Source: Gemmatimonas phototrophica (GTDB lineage: Bacteria; Latescibacterota; UBA2968; UBA8231). From it: 33,996 bases of DNA. This document shows, in pieces, positions 15,119 to 22,796 of the stretch (positions are counted from its first letter, which is position 1; each line of letters opens with the position of its first letter). The stretch spans positions 1 through 33,996 of the forward strand of contig CAMAVQ010000026.1 of NCBI GenBank assembly GCA_945861755.1, in the 5' to 3' direction. The translations under genes were made by a program, and so were the position numbers. The notes beneath the pieces are model-generated. The model had not been told where the DNA came from. It searched no databases and saw nothing but the letters and a program-made list of their open reading frames with translations.

Positions 15119-15148
15119 TAGGGGGAGCACCAGGGTGTCCTCCCCCTA
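15119..15148 (-). terminator. Strong hairpin downstream of the enolase-superfamily gene
   Basis: Perfect nine-base arms TAGGGGGAG (15119-15127) and CTCCCCCTA (15140-15148) enclose a loop with an inner CACC/GGTG pairing. It lies 14 bases past the stop of the minus-strand gene at 15163. No T-tract follows on the minus strand, so termination may need help, or the hairpin may protect the 3' end. Confidence 0.5.
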
Positions 15149-15162
15149 CCGGTATTGTGGTT

Positions 15163-16398
15163 TTACCTACCCTTCTCCACCAGCTGCTGATGGAGCTTGC
15201 GGAAGCTGGCGCTCTTGTCGTCCTCGATGACCTCCAGGTCGACGCCCCGCTCGAAGCCAGGGACACTGCCCCGGTAAAAGGCCTGTTGGTAGGCCGGCTC
15301 GTCGGTAAAGTCCCAGATCCGCTGCTGTTTTCCCACTCCGGGCCAGGTGATGCGCAGGATCCGTTTCTTTTGTCGGTATTGGGTCTTGGGGGTGGGCACC
15401 TGCTCGTCCACCCGGTACTTGGCCAGGGCTTTTTCGTCCAGTTCCACTCCCAGACCCGGCCCATCCGGTACCGCGATATACCCGTCCACCACCTCCAGCC
15501 TTTTCTTCAGCAGATCGTGCTGCCACAGTTCGTGGCAGGTGATATAGGGCAACTGGGCGTGGGAGAGCACGGAACCCAGGTGTATGGTATAGGCGGCGGT
15601 CAGGCCCGCGCCCACCATCTGCAGCCAGTAGGGTTTGTTGAAGGAGGCGGCCAGCGCCCCCACCCGGCGCACCTCAGTGGCACCACCGCCCACCACAAAG
15701 GCATCGCAGCAGTTGGCGTGCAGACAGGGCTCGGTGAAGTGCTCGGCAACGGGCTTGCGCACCCGTTCGCGCAGGATGCGGGCTCCGGGCAGGTCCAGGG
15801 TCAGCCAGAAGGGGCTCTCATAGATGCCCACATTGGGGTGTTCGTCCAGTTGCTGGAGGGTGATCTCGGCCTTGGCCGGGGTGAGCAGAAAGCCGTTGAA
15901 GTCTACATCAAACTTGTAGTCCGCTGGCACCACCTTGCCCACCGTCTCCACCTGGGTGATGATGTCGCGCCAGGGACGGGCCTTCATCTTGAAGGAGGTG
16001 TGACCGCGCTTGACCGACTCCCTGGCCTCGGCGGCCCAATCGGCCGGGGGCATGTCGATATCCCACCAGGAGATGGGGCAGCGGTCGCGCAATTTGACCC
16101 CGAGCAACGCGTGTACGGGTACGCCTTCGGCTTTGCCGGCAGCGTCCATCACGGCCAGTTGCGGGCCAAAACCGATGGCGTCGTTGTGCATGATGGCAAA
16201 AGGATTCTGGCCGACCAGCCCCTCTACCGGCGAGGGCACCCCGTGGTTGTCGCCGTATCCGACGATGCCGTTGTCGGTCTCCACCCGGTACACGTAGACC
16301 CGCTCGTCGTGGGTGGAAGCCCGGTGCATGGCGCGGGTGACGCGGTCGGCGTAGAAAGGAATATTGAGGGCGATTCTCTCGGCACGGACAATTTTCAT
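15163..16398 (-). CDS. Mandelate racemase/muconate lactonizing-type enolase-superfamily enzyme
   Basis: A 411-residue enzyme of the enolase superfamily, which abstracts a proton next to a carboxylate using a divalent metal. Catalytic candidates are the K-x-K pair Lys137 and Lys139 in TSFKMKARPW, the metal ligands Asp166 in KFDVDFNG, Glu194 in GIYESPF and Glu219 in VAEHF, and a C-terminal His in SHAQLPYITCHE. The capping domain (1-105) has DRVTRAMHRASTHDE. The C-terminal 100 residues extend beyond the barrel with a charged tail, longer than most members. AGGAGG precedes the ATG. The substrate is probably an acid sugar, but specificity cannot be read. It lies 22 bases after ktrA on the same strand; co-transcription is possible. 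Confidence 0.85.
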   Translation of the reverse strand: MKIVRAERIALNIPFYADRVTRAMHRASTHDERVYVYRVETDNGIVGYGDNHGVPSPVEGLVGQNPFAIMHNDAIGFGPQLAVMDAAGKAEGVPVHALLGVKLRDRCPISWWDIDMPPADWAAEARESVKRGHTSFKMKARPWRDIITQVETVGKVVPADYKFDVDFNGFLLTPAKAEITLQQLDEHPNVGIYESPFWLTLDLPGARILRERVRKPVAEHFTEPCLHANCCDAFVVGGGATEVRRVGALAASFNKPYWLQMVGAGLTAAYTIHLGSVLSHAQLPYITCHELWQHDLLKKRLEVVDGYIAVPDGPGLGVELDEKALAKYRVDEQVPTPKTQYRQKKRILRITWPGVGKQQRIWDFTDEPAYQQAFYRGSVPGFERGVDLEVIEDDKSASFRKLHQQLVEKGR

Positions 16399-16420
16399 CG
16401 AAAGACCTCCTGAAAAGGGG

Positions 16421-17083
16421 TTACTTCCGCACTATCGACTCCTGGAATTTATGCAGATCGTTGTCCTGGCCCAGCACCTCCATCACATCGCTGGACTTGA
16501 GCACGAACTTGCCGGTGGGCAGCAGGATCTGTTCGGGCACGGCCTGTTTGATAATGATCACCTGCACCCGGAAGCGGTTGCTCAGGTCCAACTCGGCCAG
16601 GGTCTTGCCCACCCAGGAGAGGGGCACCCCCATCTCGACGATGCGAAAGCCGGGGGCCACGGGGATCTGGTCGAGCACGTTGGTGCTCAGCACATAGGAG
16701 AGGCGCACGGCCATGTCCCGCTCGGGGAAGACCACCTGGTCGGCGCCGATCAGGTCGAGGATGGTGGCGTGGTCCTCGGTGTTGGCTTTGACCACCACGT
16801 GGCGGGCACCCATCTGCTTGAGATGCAAGGTGGCCAGGATGCTGGCGTCGATGCGGTCGGCCCCCAGGTTGACGACAATGGTGTCGAAGGCGGCGATGTG
16901 CAATTCGTCGAGGGTTTCGCGCTGGGTGGCGTTGGCGATGAGGGCCTTGTCGACAAATTCGCGCGCCCGGTTGATGCGGTCTTCGTCGCTGTCCACCACG
17001 GCCACCTCGTTGCCCAGCCGCCGCAATTCCTTGGCCATGGCCATGCCGAAACTGCCCAGGCCCAGGACGAGAAAATTTTTCAT
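16421..17083 (-). CDS. ktrA: Potassium-transport gating subunit KtrA/TrkA
   Basis: A 220-residue cytoplasmic RCK protein. The Rossmann domain starts FLVLGLGSFGMAMAKELRRL (GxGxFG, residues 8-13), with Asp31 closing the second strand (VAVVDSDEDR), and continues IVVNLGADRIDASILATL. A TrkA_C domain follows from about residue 135 (GFRIVEMGVPLSWVGKTLAEL). It forms the nucleotide-binding ring that gates the KtrB channel. The ATG at 17083 follows GGAGAG. The gene lies 17 bases after ktrB, so the pair is one operon in the order ktrB-ktrA. Length matches KtrA rather than the doubled TrkA of E. coli. Confidence 0.93.
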   Translation of the reverse strand: MKNFLVLGLGSFGMAMAKELRRLGNEVAVVDSDEDRINRAREFVDKALIANATQRETLDELHIAAFDTIVVNLGADRIDASILATLHLKQMGARHVVVKANTEDHATILDLIGADQVVFPERDMAVRLSYVLSTNVLDQIPVAPGFRIVEMGVPLSWVGKTLAELDLSNRFRVQVIIIKQAVPEQILLPTGKFVLKSSDVMEVLGQDNDLHKFQESIVRK

Positions 17084-17100
17084 GAGAGGCTCTCCATTCT

Positions 17101-18471
17101 TCAGCCTACTAGTACGTTTTCTTCGGGATAACGGAGTGGGCGTTTCTTGCGCTCGGTGAAGAGGGCTGCCAGGGTCAGCGGACCGATCCTGCCCACAAAC
17201 ATCAGCGTCACGATCAGCAGCTTGCCCAGGGTGCTCAGGTGGGGGGTCAGGCCGGCGGACAGACCCACGGTGCCAAAGGCCGAGAACGCCTCGAAGACCA
17301 CCTCGATGAACGCCCCCCGGCTCTCCTGGTGCGAGAGCATGCCCTGCTCGGACAGGGAGAGCAGCAGCACCATGCCAGTGACAAAACACACCGAGAGGAT
17401 GACCAGGGTGACCACCCGGGGGATGGCAAAAGGGGAGATGCGGCGCTGGAATATCTCCACATCTGGACGGCCGTGTAACCGGCTCCAGGTGAGGGCCACC
17501 AGCACGGCGAAGGTGTTTACCTTGATGCCACCGGCGCAGGAACCCGAGGCCCCGCCGATAAACATCAGCATGATGATGAAGAAGAGGGTGGGGTCGGTGA
17601 GCCGGCCGATGTCCACGGTATTGAAGCCGGCGGTGCGGGGCGATACCGACTGGAACATACAGACCAGGAACTGGGTGGAGGCCGACATGCCTTCTAGAAT
17701 ATTGCCCTGCTCGATGACCCAGATGACCGCCGCCCCCAGCGGAATGAGAAGGGCGGTGGCGAAGAGCACCACCTTGGAATGCAGCGACAGCCGCGACCAG
17801 GGCTGCTGCCCTTGCGCCACGCGCAAGAGTTCGAGCAGCACCGAGAAACCCAGGCCGCCCAACACGATCAGGGCCATGATCGTGCAGTTGACCACCCAAT
17901 CGCCTTGGTAGCTGACCAGGTTGTCGGAGAAGAGGCCGAAGCCGGCGTTGCAGAAGGCCGAGATCGAGTGAAAGACGCCCAGGTACGCCGCTTCGGGCAG
18001 GGTGTGGGTACGGGCGAAGCAGAGGGTGAGGATAAGTGCGCCGATGCCCTCGATGGCAAAGGTGAGCACCAGCACCGCCTTGAGCAGTTGCCCCAGGCTA
18101 GGAGTGACTGCCTTGGTCCCGGCCAGGGTGCGCAGCACCACCTCGCGGTCGCGCAGGGGCAACGAGTCGGTGAAGACGTAGAAGATCATCGCCGAGAGGG
18201 TGGTGATGCCCAGGCCGCCCAGCTGGATGAAGATCAGGATGAGGACCTGGCCGAAGGTGGTGAAATAGGTGCCGGTGTCCACCACGGCCAGGCCGGTGAC
18301 GCAGGTGGCGCTGGTGATGGTGAAAAGGGCGTCGATCCAGGTGGCCGCCTCTCCGGTGGCCGCCATCGGCAGGGCCAGCAAGGCCGAACCTAGGAGGATG
18401 GCACCAGAAAAACTGAGGATGATCAGCTGGGCTGGCTTCAGGCGCGGTCGTCTGAACCTTGGAGAGGGCAT
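17101..18471 (-). CDS. ktrB: Potassium (or sodium-coupled potassium) transporter KtrB/TrkH
   Basis: A 456-residue membrane protein with the four pseudo-repeats of the Trk/Ktr/HKT superfamily. Filter segments are TCVTG (56-60), CNAGFG (174-179), RTAGFN (279-284) and GTVGLS (400-405), each with the central glycine. The gating loop in the third repeat reads GGASGSCAGGIKVNT (306-320), and Arg428 in GRIGPLT is conserved. It is the ion-conducting subunit for KtrA. The ATG at 18471 has no recognisable ribosome site, although no better start is visible; translation may be weak or leaderless. The filter in repeat 1 has Gly60 in the usual place. Confidence 0.93.
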   Translation of the reverse strand: MPSPRFRRPRLKPAQLIILSFSGAILLGSALLALPMAATGEAATWIDALFTITSATCVTGLAVVDTGTYFTTFGQVLILIFIQLGGLGITTLSAMIFYVFTDSLPLRDREVVLRTLAGTKAVTPSLGQLLKAVLVLTFAIEGIGALILTLCFARTHTLPEAAYLGVFHSISAFCNAGFGLFSDNLVSYQGDWVVNCTIMALIVLGGLGFSVLLELLRVAQGQQPWSRLSLHSKVVLFATALLIPLGAAVIWVIEQGNILEGMSASTQFLVCMFQSVSPRTAGFNTVDIGRLTDPTLFFIIMLMFIGGASGSCAGGIKVNTFAVLVALTWSRLHGRPDVEIFQRRISPFAIPRVVTLVILSVCFVTGMVLLLSLSEQGMLSHQESRGAFIEVVFEAFSAFGTVGLSAGLTPHLSTLGKLLIVTLMFVGRIGPLTLAALFTERKKRPLRYPEENVLVG

Positions 18472-18513
18472 GGAGGGTAAATCTAGAGGAGGAAGGCCCT
18501 TTGGTAAAGGCGC

Positions 18514-19371
18514 TCAGGCGCCGCTGATGATTTTAATGTCGGCGGCCTGGAAGCCGGTGCGGTCTTCTCGCTCCTCGGCACTCTGGATTCTGGTGGATTT
18601 GTTCAATTCAAATTCCAGCACGATGTCGCGGCTGGGGAAGCGCTCACTGATGTCGTGTTGCAGGCTGGATTTGTGGAAGAAGACCGACTGGAAGGGGGAG
18701 TCCTGTCGGCGCGAGTCCACATGCCACAGTCCCGGGTCGATCTGTTTGAGAAAACGCAGGAAGCCAAAGCCCCGGTCGGCCTTGAAGCTGTAACACACGC
18801 CCCGCACCCGCGAGCCTTCCTCGCCCCAGCGGGGACCGCGCTCGGCGCCGATGGGCAGCAACTCGGGGATCAGGTAGCCCGGCATATACATATCGGCCTC
18901 GCGCCGCAGCTCGGAGGAGACATTGTCGAAGGCCACCACCTCGACGCGGCAGCCGCGGTTCTGCAGGGCGTTGACCACCTGGACAAAGTCGCCGTCGCCG
19001 GTTACCAAGAGCACCCGGTCCATGTTTTCGGATTGCAGCAGGGCATCGACGGCCAGGTTGAGGTCGGCGTTGGCTTTGCCCACACTCTTGCCGGCTTCGT
19101 CGCGGTACCATTTGACCACCTTGACGATGACTTTGTACCCCTGCTCGCGCAGGCTGTCATGGAAGCCGCGCTGGCCCTCGCGGTAGGGCGCGTCCTCCTT
19201 GGAGCGCTCGGCGTCGAAGGCCACGTAGGCGTTGAGGCGGATGGGCAGGGCGCCGCCGCGGCAGGCGAATTCGCGCAGCACCTCGTAGCGCATGCCGTAC
19301 CCGCCGTTGCGGGCGATGTTGGCCACGTCGACGTAGACGCCGACGCGCAGGTCCGTGTGATCAGTGGGCAT
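18514..19371 (-). CDS. NYN-domain nuclease fused to a cold-shock-like domain
   Basis: A 285-residue soluble protein. Residues 8-175 are a NYN (LabA/PIN-like) domain. The strand GVYVDVANIARNG holds Asp15; KANADLNLAVDAL holds Asp103 and Asp109; and LLVTGDGDFVQVVNAL holds Asp126 and Asp128. These acidic residues would bind the metal for RNA cleavage. Residues 188-285 look like a cold-shock/S1-type nucleic-acid-binding domain with RNP1-like RGFGFLRF and RNP2-like SVFFHKSSL. The combination suggests an RNA-processing enzyme with its own RNA-binding domain. The ATG at 19371 lacks a strong ribosome site. A short GGCGC/GCGCC hairpin followed by TTT overlaps its stop codon and may be a weak terminator before ktrB. 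Confidence 0.8.
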   Translation of the reverse strand: MPTDHTDLRVGVYVDVANIARNGGYGMRYEVLREFACRGGALPIRLNAYVAFDAERSKEDAPYREGQRGFHDSLREQGYKVIVKVVKWYRDEAGKSVGKANADLNLAVDALLQSENMDRVLLVTGDGDFVQVVNALQNRGCRVEVVAFDNVSSELRREADMYMPGYLIPELLPIGAERGPRWGEEGSRVRGVCYSFKADRGFGFLRFLKQIDPGLWHVDSRRQDSPFQSVFFHKSSLQHDISERFPSRDIVLEFELNKSTRIQSAEEREDRTGFQAADIKIISGA

Positions 19372-19440
19372 AATTAGCTTCAGAACTCGCGGGGTTTGAG
19401 GACAGTGGCGGCCATAGGCAGGAAGGAGGAGACATGGCCT

Positions 19441-20265
19441 TCAATCGCTGGGCCAGATGTGGTTGCCCCCGGCGTTGAGGGCCAGGTTGCCCCCGTCCAC
19501 CGGCAGCAGCACCCCGGTGACGGCCGAGGCCGCGTCCGAGCAGAGAAAGATCACCGGCCCGGCAAACTCCTCGGGCTCCAGCAGGCGGTTGAGGGGAATG
19601 CCAGCCAGCAGGCGGGGTTTGAGCTTCTCGTTGAAAACCGGGTTGGTCAGCACCTTGGCCTTGAAGGAGGGGGTGAGCACCTGGGCCGGCTGGATGGCAT
19701 TGACGCGGATGCCCTGGCCGGCGTACTCCACGGCCAGTTCGCGGGTGAGCTGATTGACCCCGCTCTTGCTGACGCTGTAGGGGAAATTGCCCCGGCCCAG
19801 GGCACTGCTGCCGGCGATGGAGCTGACATTGACGATGCTGCCGCCCCGGCCCTGGGCCAGCATGCGGCGGATGGCCTGCTGGGCGCAGAGGAAGTAGCTG
19901 CGCAGGTTGACGGCCAGGGTCTGCTCCCAATCCTCCAGGCGCAACTCGGCGGGGCGCACCCGGCTGGGGAAGGCGTAGACGTTGTTGACCAGGATGTCGA
20001 TCTTGCCGAACTCCCGATCCAGCTCGGCGAAGAGGGCTTCCACCTCGGCGGGCTGCGACACGTCGCAGCGCCGGCTCAGGCTGCGGCGGCCCAGGGTGCG
20101 GATTTCTTTGGCAGTTTGTTCGGCCCCGACCTCGTCGATATCGGGGACCACTACGTCGGCCCCCTGCCGGGCCAGGCCCAGGGCAATGGCGTGACCGATG
20201 CCGCCGCCGGCGCCCCCGCCAGTGACGATGGCTACTTTTCCGCTCAGATCGAATAGGGATTTCAT
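19441..20265 (-). CDS. Short-chain dehydrogenase/reductase
   Basis: A 274-residue classical SDR using NAD(P)H. The cofactor motif is VTGGGAGGGIG (14-24), with CDVSQPAEV marking the adenine pocket and ILVNNVYAF (91-99) as the NNAG-like strand. Catalytic Ser149 (VNVSSIAG), Tyr163 and Lys167 (FPYSVSKSG) are all present, so it should be active. The C-terminus has the usual VTGVLLPVDGG. The ATG at 20265 follows the transporter stop by one base (TGAGATG), with AAGGAG upstream inside the transporter gene. The substrate is unknown; its paralogue at 26259 has a similar ending (GGNLAQNANGTYP versus GGNLALNAGGNHI), suggesting related substrates. Confidence 0.9.
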   Translation of the reverse strand: MKSLFDLSGKVAIVTGGGAGGGIGHAIALGLARQGADVVVPDIDEVGAEQTAKEIRTLGRRSLSRRCDVSQPAEVEALFAELDREFGKIDILVNNVYAFPSRVRPAELRLEDWEQTLAVNLRSYFLCAQQAIRRMLAQGRGGSIVNVSSIAGSSALGRGNFPYSVSKSGVNQLTRELAVEYAGQGIRVNAIQPAQVLTPSFKAKVLTNPVFNEKLKPRLLAGIPLNRLLEPEEFAGPVIFLCSDAASAVTGVLLPVDGGNLALNAGGNHIWPSD

Positions 20266-20266
20266 C

Positions 20267-21511
20267 TCAACTCGCTCCTTCCACCACCCCATTGAAACTC
20301 AGGTAGGCAAAGACCAGCAGCGCGGCCACCAGCAGGACGGTGCTCAGCCAGCCGTTGCGCCAGTCTCCCACCCAGGCGCGCCGGGCGTTCATGTAGAGCA
20401 GGGTGATGGCCAGAAAGGGCATGAAGAGGGCCCCCACGATGGTGTACGCCACCACGATGCCCACGGGTTTTTCAAAGAGCAGCAAGCTCAGGGGCGCAAC
20501 CGTGAGGAAGGCCAGAAAGGCCCGATAGTGTTTGGAGGTGGGTTGGGTCATGGCCGCCCGCTCCTGCGGCCCCAGGCCCTTGAAGAGGCCGACAGTATCA
20601 GCGAAGAGGTAGGGGATGCCCTGCCACACGCCCAAGAGCGAACTGGCCACCGCGCCCCAGAAGCCCAGGTACATGGCCCAGCGCCCGGCCGGTCCCATCG
20701 CCTCCTCCAGGCGTTGGGCCAGGCCCATGACAATCTGCGAGCCCTTGGCCATCTCCGGGTGCATCTGCGCCGAGATCAGGATCACTGCCACCCCGAAGAA
20801 GCCGGTCAGGCCATACGCTACCCCCAAGTCGATGCGGGTGGGGCGCATCCACTCCGGCCCGTTGCGCCCGGATTCGCGGATCCAGTACCCGTAACAGAGG
20901 ATAGTCAGGCTGCCGCCCACCCCGCCGATGACGCTGAGGATGGATCTGGCCGAGCCGGTGGGCACCTGGGGCACGAGCAAGCCTTGCAAGAGCACCGACC
21001 ATTCGGGACGCAGCACCCAGGCGCTGGCAACAAAAGAGAAAAACATAATGGCAATGAGCACCTTCATCGCTTTCTCGAAGAAGGTGTACCGCCCCCACAG
21101 CACCAGGGCCGCCCCAGCCAGGGAGTGCAGGATGGCCCAGGCGCTGACCGAGAGTTGGGGGAACATGGTGTGGCCGGCGATGCCGCAGGCCGAGATCAGG
21201 CCGCCGCCCACCATGAAGGACCAGCCGATCAGATAGACGAGGAAGTAGTACTGGAAGGGCCGGCCCAGGTGGGCGCACCAGCCTTCGAGAATGGTGGTGC
21301 CCGTGGCCAACTGCCAGCGGGCAACGCCTTCGTTGAGGGCGTACTTGAGCAGGGCGCTGAAGGCCGCTGCCCACAGCAGGGTGGTGCCGAACTGCGCCCC
21401 GGCGGCGGTGCCCGAGATCAGGTCGCCGGCCCCCACGCCGGTGGCGGCTACGGCGATGCCCGGCCCCAGCAGATGGAGCCAGTTGTCTATGCGCTTCAGC
21501 GGGCCAGCCAC
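20267..21511 (-). CDS. NRAMP-related membrane transporter with altered metal-site motifs
   Basis: A 414-residue protein with about eleven hydrophobic helices and the overall NRAMP pattern: an opening LGPGIAVAATGVGAGDLISG, and AGAQFGTTLLWA after the first helix. In canonical NRAMP proteins helix 1 carries DPGN and helix 6 carries a Met-Pro-His motif that together bind Mn or Fe. Here the matching positions read GAGD (27-30) and LCYGYWIRES (205-214). Metal selectivity is therefore probably different, or the substrate may not be a transition metal. The start is GTG 21511, overlapping the end of the E2 gene by 16 bases, with GGAG 11 bases upstream. Coupling to a dehydrogenase complex suggests a linked role. 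Confidence 0.78.
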   Translation of the reverse strand: MAGPLKRIDNWLHLLGPGIAVAATGVGAGDLISGTAAGAQFGTTLLWAAAFSALLKYALNEGVARWQLATGTTILEGWCAHLGRPFQYYFLVYLIGWSFMVGGGLISACGIAGHTMFPQLSVSAWAILHSLAGAALVLWGRYTFFEKAMKVLIAIMFFSFVASAWVLRPEWSVLLQGLLVPQVPTGSARSILSVIGGVGGSLTILCYGYWIRESGRNGPEWMRPTRIDLGVAYGLTGFFGVAVILISAQMHPEMAKGSQIVMGLAQRLEEAMGPAGRWAMYLGFWGAVASSLLGVWQGIPYLFADTVGLFKGLGPQERAAMTQPTSKHYRAFLAFLTVAPLSLLLFEKPVGIVVAYTIVGALFMPFLAITLLYMNARRAWVGDWRNGWLSTVLLVAALLVFAYLSFNGVVEGAS

Positions 21512-22794
21512 AGGTGGGGTTGCTCCACGTACTGGCGCACGGTGTCGAGGAAGCGGGCCGCCGGCCCTCCATCCACCACCCGATGGTCAAAGCTCAGACT
21601 GAGGACCAGCTGGTGGCGCGGCACCACCTGGCCCTGGTACACGGCCGGGCGCAGGGCAATGCGGCCCAGGCCGAGGATGGCGCACTGGGGCAGGTCGATG
21701 ATCGGGGTGAAGGCATCGATGTTGTACATGCCGAGGTTGGTCACGGTGAAGGTGGCCCCCTGCAACTGGTCGGGCTTGAGGCGGCGATTGCGCGCGCCCT
21801 CGGCCAGGGCGGCGCTCTGGGCGGATAGTTCTTGCAGGCTCAGGCGATCCACCTGCCGCAGCACCGGGACCAGTAGGCCGGCCTCGGTGTCCACCGCCAT
21901 GCCGATGTCGATCTGGGCGTGGGTCTGGATGGTGTCCTCCTGCCAGGAGGCGTTGAGCTGGGGGTGTTCGCTCAGGGCCAGGGCAGTGAGTTTGAGGAAG
22001 AGGTCGTTGTAGGTGGGCACCTGCTGTTGCCTGGAGGCCAGGGCTTCCTTGAAGCGCTGGCGCAGCTCCACCAATTCGGTGGCGTCGGCCTCGGCAAAGA
22101 GGGTGACCGGGGCGGTGGTCCGGCTGCTCTCGCTCAGGCGCTGGGCGATGATGCGGCGCAGCGAGGAAAGGGGTGTTGTGGTGCCGGCTGCCGGTGTCGC
22201 CGACGGCGGTGTGGTCAGGGCGGCTTCCACGTCCTGCCGCTGGAGCCGCGCTCCGGGCTTTGAGGCGGCCAGGGCGCTCAGGTCCACGCCGGCCTCCTGG
22301 GCCATGCGCCGCGCCAGGGGCGAGATCTTGGGGGCTCGTGCGGCGGCCTGGATGTCGCGCTCGGCGATGCGGCCGCTCTGACCGCTGCCCCGTAGTTGCG
22401 ACCAGTCCACCCCTAACTGCAAGGCCAGACGGCGGGCGCGCGGGCTGATGGCGGGGCCGCTGTGCCGGTTGGTGGTGGGTGCAGCAGCGGGAGTAGCTGC
22501 GGCGGATGCGGCCGGGGCACTGGCAACACGGCTGGCGGGCAGGGCCTCGCCCAGTTGTAGGATGTAGGCCAGCAGGGTGCCCACCGGCACGGTGGTGCCT
22601 GGTGCGGGCGAGTCGGGCGGGATGCGCAGTATGCCCTCGTCGAAGGACTCCACTTCGTTGACGGCTTTATCGCTCTCCACGGTGAAGAGGATCTCGCCGG
22701 CTTTTACCGGGTCGCCATCCTGCTTGAGCCATTCGACCAGGGTGCCTTCTTCCATGGTCCACCCCAGGCGGGGCAATACGATCTCGACCGCCAT
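21496..22794 (-). CDS. 2-oxo acid dehydrogenase E2 (dihydrolipoyl acyltransferase) with two PSBDs
   Basis: A 432-residue E2 subunit. The lipoyl domain (1-80) has the modification lysine Lys43 in TVESDKAVNEVES. After an Ala/Pro linker come two peripheral-subunit-binding domains in tandem: 116-151 (ISPRARRLALQLGVDWSQL, with GSGQSGRI) and 157-192 (ISPLARRMAQEAGVDLSAL, more degenerate). A second Ala/Thr/Pro linker leads to the catalytic domain (about 207-432) with His404 and Asp408 in SFDHRVVDGGPAARF. It transfers the acyl group made by E1 to CoA. The start ATG is two bases after the E1-beta stop. The substrate could be pyruvate, acetoin or a branched oxo acid. No E3 gene is in the window. Confidence 0.93.
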   Translation of the reverse strand: MAVEIVLPRLGWTMEEGTLVEWLKQDGDPVKAGEILFTVESDKAVNEVESFDEGILRIPPDSPAPGTTVPVGTLLAYILQLGEALPASRVASAPAASAAATPAAAPTTNRHSGPAISPRARRLALQLGVDWSQLRGSGQSGRIAERDIQAAARAPKISPLARRMAQEAGVDLSALAASKPGARLQRQDVEAALTTPPSATPAAGTTTPLSSLRRIIAQRLSESSRTTAPVTLFAEADATELVELRQRFKEALASRQQQVPTYNDLFLKLTALALSEHPQLNASWQEDTIQTHAQIDIGMAVDTEAGLLVPVLRQVDRLSLQELSAQSAALAEGARNRRLKPDQLQGATFTVTNLGMYNIDAFTPIIDLPQCAILGLGRIALRPAVYQGQVVPRHQLVLSLSFDHRVVDGGPAARFLDTVRQYVEQPHLWLAR

Positions 22795-22796
22795 GA

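Noticed and set aside
15092-15121. Nine-codon plus-strand ORF with AAGGAG upstream, just before a hairpin
   Set aside because: It resembles a leader peptide, but the downstream plus strand contains no gene, only antisense of the enolase-superfamily gene.
19434-19478. Fourteen-codon plus-strand ORF behind AGGAGG
   Set aside because: It overlaps the antisense 3' end of the SDR gene and has no homology or context; a chance ribosome site in GC-rich DNA.
20198-22012. Long plus-strand open frame (about 600 codons) opposite the transporter and E2 genes
   Set aside because: Low-complexity His/Gly/Pro-rich translation typical of antisense frames in GC-rich genes; the minus strand has clear protein families throughout.
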